From Lentisphaeria bacterium (GTDB taxonomy: Bacteria; Verrucomicrobiota; Lentisphaeria; Victivallales; GWF2-50-93), in the NCBI GenBank assembly GCA_020056205.1, contig JAGVIF010000407.1:1-7314 (forward strand): DNA of 7,314 bases, in the 5' to 3' direction. This document shows, piece by piece, positions 1 through 5,531 of the stretch. Below the pieces are notes generated by a model. That model did no database searches. It was not told the DNA's origin and saw nothing but the letters and a program-made list of their open reading frames with translations. The position numbers and the translations under genes are program-made. Numbering within the stretch: position 1 is the first letter of the stretch; each line of letters starts with the position of its first letter.

Positions 1-1
1 A

Positions 2-1372
2 AGAATTCCGTTGAAAATATCGGAACGAATTAACGGTGTCCCGCAGGAACGGACAAGCGATGACGCGGAACTCGGGTGGACTTTTGAAAATATTTCCCCA
101 AAAAGCAGGGAAAATAACATGCCCCCCTTCTGGTGCGCGTCAGATTTCATCGCCGTCTCATCAGGAGATTGGAATAAATACTGTTCCACCCTGAACGAAA
201 AATTAATATCCGCATCGAAAGACTCAAAAAAAAGCGACGCCCTGATTGCGTCAATCTTTGGAGGCGGCGAAAAACTTTCCCCGCTGGAAAAATGCCGCCT
301 CATAAGAAATTATGCGGCTAAAATGATTAAAAACGCCGGACCTAAATTTTTCGAACTTCCTGAAAAATGCGTTGGAAAAGCCGATGACATTTTTTCCGGC
401 GGTTACGGCAACAGCGCCGACAGAGCCGTCGCGCTCGCCGCCCTCCTTAACGCGGCAGGAATACAATATGATTTCGTCTTCTCCTCACAGCTCCCCTTTC
501 TCAATGACATCATAGCCCCTTTCAAAAACTGCCCTCAATCATTTTTCCTCGATTCCGTTCTCGTCAGAGTCCGCATAGATGACAGAAAATTCTTTTTGAA
601 TGACAGCGATCAGTATGCGCAGATCGGGACAACCGCAAGCGACGGAAAAATCGCTTTTGCCCCCGCCGGGGAAGGATTTTTCAAAATAACGCCCGATGAG
701 GAATTCAAGACAAAAACTTCATCGCTTTTCCTCATAAAATTAGAAAATGACGGCTCCGCCGACATCCGCATATCCGAAACTTTCAGCGGAATGGCATTTG
801 CGGAAATGAAAAAAACACTTGAAGAACTCACACCCGAAAACCTCAGGCGCCTCTACGAGGAAAAAGCCTCCGAACTTTCCCACTCGGCCGTCATTTCAGG
901 AACGCCTCTGAAAAATTTCGACACCTATCCCGGAAAATTCGAAATGTCCCTGAAAATTCCAAATTTTGCGAATTTCGCAGACAATAGGATTTATTTTTCC
1001 CTGCCCAAAAGACCGCGGGCGCTCGCATCCGCGCAGTTCTCAAGAGAAAATCCTTTCTTCTTAAATGAAGTAATGAAAATAAAAAACACATTTGTCATAC
1101 TGCCGCCTCCCGCTTACGAAACAGTCGAAATAATGCCACCCAAAGAAAAGGAATTCTCATTCCCATGCGGACTGCGCCTCAAGATTTCCTCGCAATTTAC
1201 TGAAAAAAACAACTCCTTTGATTTTGCGAAAGACAAAAAATACCTGTTGATTGAAGAGGAGCTTGACTTCGCCCCGGGCATATTCCACGAGGAAGAATAT
1301 CGCAAACTACTCAACGAAACCGGAATGTTCAACTCAAAAAACAACTCCATTGTCATTTTCAAGAGACAATAA
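2..1372 (+). CDS. DUF3857/transglutaminase-like domain protein, 5'-truncated by the window edge, catalytic triad lost
   Basis: Function is not known. The reading frame is open to the left edge, so the TTG at 11 is probably not the start. Numbering from that TTG (453 residues), residues 20-65 match the end of a DUF3857 beta domain: GWTFENISP, then REN..PPF, then SSGDWNKY. Residues 90-205 match the transglutaminase-like core, and residues 235-450 resemble the C-terminal beta-sandwich of this architecture (DGSADIRISETFSGMAFAEM; ILPPPAYETVEIMPP). In active relatives the core reads roughly YGDCKDK, FNHxIVRV and LDPT. Here these are YGNSADR (Ser135 for Cys), FLDSVLVRV (Ser182 or Asp181 for His) and FLNDSD (Asn197 for Asp). 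The fold seems kept but the chemistry lost, suggesting a binding or structural role. Relatives are usually exported; the signal region would lie off the window. No partner gene is visible. Family architecture is fairly sure; role unknown. Confidence 0.8.
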   Translation, partial: RIPLKISERINGVPQERTSDDAELGWTFENISPKSRENNMPPFWCASDFIAVSSGDWNKYCSTLNEKLISASKDSKKSDALIASIFGGGEKLSPLEKCRLIRNYAAKMIKNAGPKFFELPEKCVGKADDIFSGGYGNSADRAVALAALLNAAGIQYDFVFSSQLPFLNDIIAPFKNCPQSFFLDSVLVRVRIDDRKFFLNDSDQYAQIGTTASDGKIAFAPAGEGFFKITPDEEFKTKTSSLFLIKLENDGSADIRISETFSGMAFAEMKKTLEELTPENLRRLYEEKASELSHSAVISGTPLKNFDTYPGKFEMSLKIPNFANFADNRIYFSLPKRPRALASAQFSRENPFFLNEVMKIKNTFVILPPPAYETVEIMPPKEKEFSFPCGLRLKISSQFTEKNNSFDFAKDKKYLLIEEELDFAPGIFHEEEYRKLLNETGMFNSKNNSIVIFKRQ

Positions 1373-1407
1373 CAACTGAGAAGCGAGGGAGCGCGAAAGT
1401 GAAAAAA

Positions 1408-1434
1408 TTAGAAAGTAGAATTTAGAAAGTAGAA
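1408..1434. repeat. tandem direct repeat, two copies of a 13-mer
   Basis: The 13-mer ttagaaagtagaa occurs at 1408-1420 and again at 1422-1434, separated by one t, giving a 14-base period. It lies 36 bases after the stop of the transglutaminase-like gene. It is probably an intergenic low-complexity or dispersed repeat unit. No protein-binding role can be argued from two copies. Confidence 0.7.
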
Positions 1435-1450
1435 AACTTAAAACTGATAG

Positions 1451-1471
1451 CGTTCACCGTTCAGCGTTCAG
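1451..1471. repeat. heptamer run, three copies of cgttca(c/g)
   Basis: Three consecutive heptamers, cgttcac, cgttcag and cgttcag, fill 1451-1471. Together with the 13-mer repeat just before it, this looks like a mini-satellite patch in a non-coding gap. Slippage copy-number variation between strains would be expected. No function is inferred. Confidence 0.7.
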
Positions 1472-1536
1472 GGGTTTTAAAATCGGAAATTCTGACTTCT
1501 CCTTTGAAACTGCCGCGCAAGTAGGTCAGCGCTTTT

Positions 1537-1560
1537 CTTGTCCTGAGCCTGCCGAAGGAA
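1537..1560. repeat. REP-like dispersed intergenic motif
   Basis: The segment contains cttgtcctgagcctgccg followed by aaggaa. I recognise this as a version of the short motif often written ccttcggcaggctcagga on the other strand, which recurs between genes in many unrelated bacterial genomes. The outer tcct and agga pair as a short stem. It appears once here, so its repeat status rests on recognition, not on copies in the window. Confidence 0.5.
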
Positions 1561-1593
1561 GCCTGATCATGTTTTTATTTGGACGGTCGAGGT

Positions 1594-1727
1594 AATTGCA
1601 AAACTCCTGATTTCGGTCGCGGCCGGCGCGACCCTTCATTTTTACGCCGCATGGCGTGGAGGGCCACGGTTTTGCCTCCAGCAAGCGTCGCTTCGCTCGA
1701 CTGGGCCGCGTCCGGAGTTTTGCAATT
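1594..1727. repeat. 134-bp imperfect inverted repeat (palindromic intergenic element)
   Basis: A perfect 14-base arm, aattgcaaaactcc at 1594-1607, is the reverse complement of 1714-1727. After one mismatch (1608/1713) two more bases pair, and after a seven-base bulge cgcggcc (1618-1624) pairs with ggccgcg (1704-1710). The interior holds small hairpins: cgcc/ggcg (1645-1648 with 1653-1656) and cgtgg/ccacg (1655-1659 with 1664-1668), plus a competing tggagg/cctcca pair (1657-1662 with 1675-1680). As RNA or cruciform this would be a long branched stem. It is more GC-rich than its surroundings and ends 34 bases before the MFS start codon. It could be a dispersed REP/MITE-type element or a structured leader; it encodes no recognisable product, although a frame runs through it into the MFS gene. 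Confidence 0.7.
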
Positions 1728-1761
1728 GGCTCAACGCGCTTTACTAAACTCTCACTTTTCT

Positions 1762-2928
1762 ATGCGTTTTTACATATATATATTCGCTTTTATTTTCAGT
1801 CTTGCGACCACACTTCTGCAGAGAGGCGTGTTCTTTTACGCGCAGTATGAGTTGAAAATGGGGGATTCTCGGAATCTCATTCTTGCCCTTGCGATAGGAA
1901 TCACGTACATATCCGGCGCGCAATTGTCGCATAAATTCTGGGAAAAGGCAGGCGCGAAAAAGACAATATTCATTCTTCTCTCTCTGCAGATGCTCATTCC
2001 TATCGCCGGGTTACTGTTTCCGACAATCGCAGTAGTTTCAACTGTTGCTATTGTTTATTCCTTTTTCAATGGAATGACGTGGCCGGTCGCGGAGAGTTAC
2101 GCGGGCGCCGGCCTTGACGATAAAGCCGCTTCAAAGTCCATAGGGATTTACAATCTTTGCTGGAGTATCGCCGTTCCTCTTTCCGTTTGGATATCCGGAA
2201 CTATCATTTCAGATTTCGGAGGCGGGTTCTTCCTGTTGTCATCCATTCTCATCCTAATTTCCTTCTTTCTTGTTTTCATGTTGCCGTCAGTAATACCTCA
2301 TCATGAAAAACCTGTTGGCAAGATCGGGACCAACGGCGCGGCCTCAATTCCTTATGAAGAAATGAAGGGAATGTTGATTTCAAGCAGATGGTCTATGGGC
2401 TTTTCATATGCGCTCATGCAAATCTTAGCTTCTCTTCTACCGGGAAAATTTCAGGCCGAAGGGTTCAGCGTGGCAAATGCAAGCGCCCTTGCCGGATTCA
2501 TAGACGCCTCAAGATTCCTTGCCTTTCTTCTCATGACCGGAACGGCATGGTGGCATGGAAGGAAAATCCTCCTTTCGTTGGTTTCGATCCTTTTATCGGC
2601 CGGTTTTTGCATCTGCATGTTTGGCAACGGCATCCCTCTCATACTTGCCGGAGAGATAATCTATGGAATGTCCGCAGGATTCGCATACTACTCCGCGCTC
2701 TATTACGCAATAGTTCTCAGCAAAGCGTCCGTGGGCGCCGGCGGCTCGCACGAAAGCGTAATAGGCGGAGGTTTTACGGCCGGTCCTTTGCTCGTTCTCG
2801 GAGGGAAACAGATGGCTTTACTGCTTGGAGTCTCGGCGGCAGGCGGCTTAATATTCGGAGTCGTCCCGATGATATTAACGGCAGTCCCCCTGTCAATTCT
2901 ATATCTCATGCCAAAGAAACGGGGCTAA
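1762..2928 (+). CDS. MFS-type inner-membrane transporter, substrate unknown
   Basis: This is a 388-residue polytopic membrane protein with about 12 hydrophobic segments (roughly 4-26, 37-57, 67-87, 90-111, 127-149, 154-178, then 208-227, 241-262, 268-287, 290-312, 332-348 and 352-383). The two halves are joined by a polar loop at about 179-205, the usual 6+6 layout and length of the major facilitator superfamily. SGAQLSHKFWEKAGAKK (51-67) sits where MFS motif A (G-x3-D-R-x-G-R) belongs, in degenerate form. The second half ends with YYAIV and GGSHESVIGGG (about 314-337), a pattern I associate with poorly characterised MFS proteins of PVC-type bacteria. I chose ATG 1762 because it starts directly before transmembrane 1; the 61 in-frame codons upstream are polar and translate the inverted repeat. 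No clear Shine-Dalgarno precedes 1762. No enzyme or regulator adjoins to suggest a substrate. Confidence 0.85.
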   Translation: MRFYIYIFAFIFSLATTLLQRGVFFYAQYELKMGDSRNLILALAIGITYISGAQLSHKFWEKAGAKKTIFILLSLQMLIPIAGLLFPTIAVVSTVAIVYSFFNGMTWPVAESYAGAGLDDKAASKSIGIYNLCWSIAVPLSVWISGTIISDFGGGFFLLSSILILISFFLVFMLPSVIPHHEKPVGKIGTNGAASIPYEEMKGMLISSRWSMGFSYALMQILASLLPGKFQAEGFSVANASALAGFIDASRFLAFLLMTGTAWWHGRKILLSLVSILLSAGFCICMFGNGIPLILAGEIIYGMSAGFAYYSALYYAIVLSKASVGAGGSHESVIGGGFTAGPLLVLGGKQMALLLGVSAAGGLIFGVVPMILTAVPLSILYLMPKKRG

Positions 2929-2933
2929 CCTAA

Positions 2934-2957
2934 CCCGTTTTTCGCGCGAAAAACGGG
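2934..2957. terminator. perfect 24-bp palindrome, probable bidirectional terminator
   Basis: Bases 2934-2945 (cccgtttttcgc) are the exact reverse complement of 2946-2957. As RNA this folds into a strong stem with a tight loop, starting six bases after the MFS stop codon. It lies between convergent genes (MFS on plus, mreB ending at 3161 on minus). Neither side has a following T-run; the only T5/A5 tracts are inside the stem. It may therefore be a rho-independent-like stem that protects 3' ends, or a protein-binding palindrome. Confidence 0.5.
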
Positions 2958-2967
2958 CTAAGAATAT

Positions 2968-3055
2968 CCAATGTCCAAGTTAAGACATCCCGGAAATGAA
3001 TTCCGATGGAAATTGAGGAATTGAAAAATCTTAAAATCCCCAAATAGGACATTGG
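2968..3055. repeat. 9-bp inverted repeat bounding an 88-bp non-coding segment
   Basis: Bases 2968-2976 (ccaatgtcc) are the reverse complement of 3047-3055 (ggacattgg). The enclosed stretch has no gene; it holds a small cggaa/ttccg hairpin (2991-2995 with 3001-3005) and A/T-rich sequence. The remaining bases up to the mreB stop (3056-3160) show nothing I can assign. This could be the remnant of a small palindromic element or chance. Confidence 0.35.
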
Positions 3056-3160
3056 GTGTTCATAAACTTTGAAATTCCTTCGCCTGAACTTATACTCTGC
3101 TTGTCAAGGAGAGACTTGGAGGCCACGAAGCGGCTTTAATAAAGTAGCTGCTATCTCATC

Positions 3161-4210
3161 TTATCTCGCCCCTGCGAGAGCCTTTGACATAGTTTCGATT
3201 TCCTGCAGGACGACGCCTGTTCCGTTTGCGACAGCCTTGAGCGGGTCATCCGAAACAAAGACCGGCAGGCCTGTTTCTTCGGAGAGCAGCCGGTCGAGTC
3301 CTCTCAGCAAGGCTCCTCCTCCGGCAAGCATTATGCCTTTGTCTATGAGGTCTGCGGCGAGTTCAGGCGGGCATCTTTCGAGTGTCATTCTTACGGCTTC
3401 GACTATATTTGTTATTGGTTCTTGGAGGGCCGTTCTAATTTCGCTGGAGGATACTTTTATCGTTTTCGGCAGCCCTGATATGAGGTCTCTTCCTTTCACT
3501 TCCATAAAACTATCTTCTTCAACGGGATAGGCGCTTCCTATTTTGATTTTTATTTCTTCGGCGGTTCTTTCGCCTATCATCAGGTTGTAGACTCTTTTCA
3601 TGTGCTGGCTTGCGGCGGCGTCCATTTCATCGCCTGCCACTCTTATGCTTCTTGATTCGACGATTCCGGAGAGGGAAATCACGGCCACTTCCGTCGTTCC
3701 ACCGCCGATATCAACGATCATACTGCCAGTGGGCTCGGACACCGGCAAGCCAACGCCTATTGCGGCGGCCATCGGTTCTTCGATCAAATAAATATCGCCG
3801 GCTCCGGCCCTTTGGGCGCTGTCTTTTACCGCTCTGGTCTCAACTTCCGTGATGCCAGATGGAACCGCAATAAGAACATTCGGATGAAAAAGCCTCCTGC
3901 GTTTTGGGACGTGGGTCATCGCTTTTTTTATGAAATATCTCAACATCTGTTCGGTTATATCGAAATCCGCTATGACTCCGTCTTTCATCGGACGAATAGC
4001 TTTGATATTGCCGGGTGTTCTGCCGAGCATTCTTTTTGCCTCGCTGCCCACGGCAAGTATTTCCTTGTTGGTTTCCGATATGGCGACTACTGAAGGTTCA
4101 TCCAGGACTATGCCTTTTTCGCGGACAAAGACAAGACAATTCGCGGTTCCGAGGTCTATCCCAATATCGCTGGAGAATGCCCTCGCCATTTTCGAATAAA
4201 AATTAAACAT
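3161..4210 (-). CDS. mreB: rod shape-determining protein MreB (actin-like ATPase)
   Basis: MreB polymerises on the inner face of the cytoplasmic membrane and guides the peptidoglycan elongation machinery. The 349 residues are family length and all actin-fold motifs are present: phosphate-1 loop [10 protein letters not shown] (15-24), [17 protein letters not shown] (112-128), the catalytic-Glu segment [12 protein letters not shown] (141-152), phosphate-2 [12 protein letters not shown] (164-175), VAGDEMD (191-197), [13 protein letters not shown] (209-221) and the adenosine motif [13 protein letters not shown] (293-305). Small departures from common sequences are Cys25 where Thr is usual (GTANTLV) and a [10 protein letters not shown] stretch after [10 protein letters not shown] 4210 gives MFNFYSK before MARAF, a hydrophobic N-terminus suiting membrane attachment; the Met at residue 8 is a possible alternative, and neither has a clear ribosome-binding site. 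No mreC or mreD follows on this strand. The gene begins 96 bases after tRNA-His and may be read from its own weak promoter or by read-through. Confidence 0.97.
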   Translation of the reverse strand: MFNFYSKMARAFSSDIGIDLGTANCLVFVREKGIVLDEPSVVAISETNKEILAVGSEAKRMLGRTPGNIKAIRPMKDGVIADFDITEQMLRYFIKKAMTHVPKRRRLFHPNVLIAVPSGITEVETRAVKDSAQRAGAGDIYLIEEPMAAAIGVGLPVSEPTGSMIVDIGGGTTEVAVISLSGIVESRSIRVAGDEMDAAASQHMKRVYNLMIGERTAEEIKIKIGSAYPVEEDSFMEVKGRDLISGLPKTIKVSSSEIRTALQEPITNIVEAVRMTLERCPPELAADLIDKGIMLAGGGALLRGLDRLLSEETGLPVFVSDDPLKAVANGTGVVLQEIETMSKALAGAR

Positions 4211-4306
4211 AGATAGAGTCGAATGCCCGTTAGTAATAATGTTTGGCTTAAGTTAATCGAATTTTTCAGCTAATCAAATCAAACTTGCTTTTTTATCTTT
4301 GAAATA

Positions 4307-4384
4307 TGGGGTGACTGACGAGATTTGAACTCGCGGCCTCTTGGGCCACAACCAAGCGCTCTAACCAACTGAGCTACAGCCACC
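4307..4384 (-). tRNA. tRNA-His, anticodon GTG, CCA encoded
   Basis: The minus strand folds as a full cloverleaf. The acceptor is GTGGCTG paired with CAGTCAC (one G-U), the D arm GCTC/GAGC, the anticodon stem CTTGG/CCAAG with loop TTGTGGC (anticodon GTG at 4347-4349), variable loop AGGCC, and T arm GCGAG-TTCAAAT-CTCGT. The base before the acceptor (4384) is G and the discriminator (4310) is C, the extra G-1:C73 pair used by histidyl-tRNA synthetase. CCA is genomic at 4307-4309. The mature RNA without G-1 is 77 bases. It lies between the kinase pair and mreB on the same strand. Confidence 0.97.
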
Positions 4385-4404
4385 GTTAAGTCAAAAAAGG
4401 CGGT

Positions 4405-4432
4405 AATATACATCAATTCTGATGAATGGCAA
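4405..4432 (-). promoter_or_regulatory. sigma70-type promoter for tRNA-His
   Basis: On the minus strand TTGCCA (4432-4427) and TATATT (4410-4405) match the -35 and -10 consensus at five of six bases each, with a 16-base spacer. Transcription would start near 4398, about 14 bases before the tRNA. The spacer carries a dyad, attcatca-gaat-tgatgtat (7 of 8 arm bases pair), which could be an operator or chance. The promoter sits just after the stop of the upstream kinase gene, so the tRNA, and possibly mreB, can be transcribed independently of that operon. Confidence 0.65.
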
Positions 4433-4447
4433 AAAGGGAAAATAAAT

Positions 4448-5530
4448 TTAACGTTTTGGTTTGGAATTGCACAAGGGGAGTCTTAGTTCAACAGCGCTTC
4501 CGTGTTTGCCTGTGTCGAGCAGTTTTAGGGATCCGTTGTGGAGTTCGGCCACATATTTTACGAATGCCAAGCCGATCCCATAGCCCCTGCCGTGGTAGTT
4601 AATGTCCTTTTCTCTTGGTTTTTCTGACAGAATTTTATCAAAATCGCCAGGGAAGCCCTCTCCTTCGTCTCTTACAATAAACAGGGAATTTTCTTTTTCT
4701 TTATCCGCTGAGATTAACACCGACGATCCTGTCGAGGAAAATTTTAACGCATTGTCAAGGAGGGCTCCTATTGCCTCGAATACGAGTTTGCTGTCGCAGG
4801 ACAACTTGAAATCGGACCGAATATTTTTCACTATCCGTATTTTCTTTCTGCCTGCTTTCCATTGCCTGCTTTTTACTACCTCGTCTAAGAGTTGAGCGGA
4901 TCCGGTCTCATCCGCAGGAAGGAATTTGGAGTTTGTTCTTATGGAGTTCAGGAGAATGCTTTTTTCCGTAAGGGAGAGAAGTTCCTTTGAATTTATTATT
5001 ATATGGCTGACTATTTCCTTTTGTTTCTCATCGAGAGCGGTGGTGCTTTCGAGCAGTTCGGCAAAGCCCGAAATTGAATTCAGCGGAGTTTTTACTTCGT
5101 GCGAAAAAAGGCTTATGACATCCTCCTTCAGGCGTTCGACCTCCTCAACATGTTTCAAACGCAGAAACACATTTACTTTCGCCAACAACTCCTCTTTCTC
5201 AAAAGGCTTGCAGATGTAATCGTCAGCCCCCGCGTCATATCCCTCCAGCCTGTCGCCTATTTGAGACTTCGCCGACACCAATATTATTTTTATGAAGCCA
5301 AAATCGGGACTGCTTTTCAAGAGGCGGCAGAGTTCAAGTCCGTCAACGTCAGGCAGGATGACATCAAGAAGGATAAGGTCCGGACGGAACTCCTTAGTCA
5401 TGGCGATCGCGCTTTTCGCATTGCCGACACTTTCAACGCGGAATTTTTCAGACAAAATTTCTTTCAGTATATAGGTATTATATTTGTCGTCATCAACGAC
5501 AAGTATTTTGGACTCAAAATTATCGGTCAT
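4448..5530 (-). CDS. soluble response regulator-histidine kinase hybrid (REC-HisKA-HATPase_c)
   Basis: This 360-residue cytoplasmic signalling protein has a receiver domain first and a kinase core second. Residues 8-125 are REC: acidic pocket Asp13-Asp14, phospho-acceptor Asp56 in DLILLDVILPDVDG, Ser86, and Lys108 in CKPF. A short helical linker (about 126-138) leads to HisKA with the H-box LFSHEVKTPLNS (His144). HATPase_c follows with N-box DNALKFS (Asn260), G1 box DEGEGFP (288-294) and G2 box GRGYGIGL (314-321). All residues needed for phosphotransfer and ATP binding are present and there is no membrane segment. By family logic, phosphorylation of Asp56 should control the kinase, which then needs a separate response regulator not seen here. 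The ATG follows the stop of the membrane kinase by one base and its Shine-Dalgarno lies inside that gene, so the two are translationally linked. The specific pathway is unknown. Confidence 0.93.
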   Translation of the reverse strand: MTDNFESKILVVDDDKYNTYILKEILSEKFRVESVGNAKSAIAMTKEFRPDLILLDVILPDVDGLELCRLLKSSPDFGFIKIILVSAKSQIGDRLEGYDAGADDYICKPFEKEELLAKVNVFLRLKHVEEVERLKEDVISLFSHEVKTPLNSISGFAELLESTTALDEKQKEIVSHIIINSKELLSLTEKSILLNSIRTNSKFLPADETGSAQLLDEVVKSRQWKAGRKKIRIVKNIRSDFKLSCDSKLVFEAIGALLDNALKFSSTGSSVLISADKEKENSLFIVRDEGEGFPGDFDKILSEKPREKDINYHGRGYGIGLAFVKYVAELHNGSLKLLDTGKHGSAVELRLPLCNSKPKR

Positions 5531-5531
5531 T

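Noticed and set aside
1408..1471. Possible CRISPR-like array
   Set aside because: Repeat units are 7 and 13 bases with no regular unique spacers and no cas genes; simple tandem repeats explain it.
1579..1761. N-terminal extension of the MFS protein by 61 codons
   Set aside because: It translates the GC-rich inverted repeat into a polar, arginine-rich stretch; the MFS fold begins at the Met at 1762. The extension is kept only as a caution.
2388..2933. Plus-strand open frame of 181 codons overlapping the MFS gene
   Set aside because: It lies in another frame of the membrane-protein gene, is rich in Arg and Ser, and shows no domain; a shadow of the real gene.
3130..3151. Possible terminator just after mreB (agcggctttaataaagtagctgct region)
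   Set aside because: The pairing is interrupted by unpaired bases and no T-run follows on the minus strand; too weak to list.
3069..3530. Plus-strand open frame of 153 codons antisense to the end of mreB
   Set aside because: Ser/Ala/Pro-rich composition is typical of the reverse complement of a coding gene, and mreB covers it with full family conservation.
4211..4306. Promoter for mreB
   Set aside because: Several A/T-rich hexamers exist, but none combines good -35 and -10 boxes at 16-18 bases, so I do not call one.
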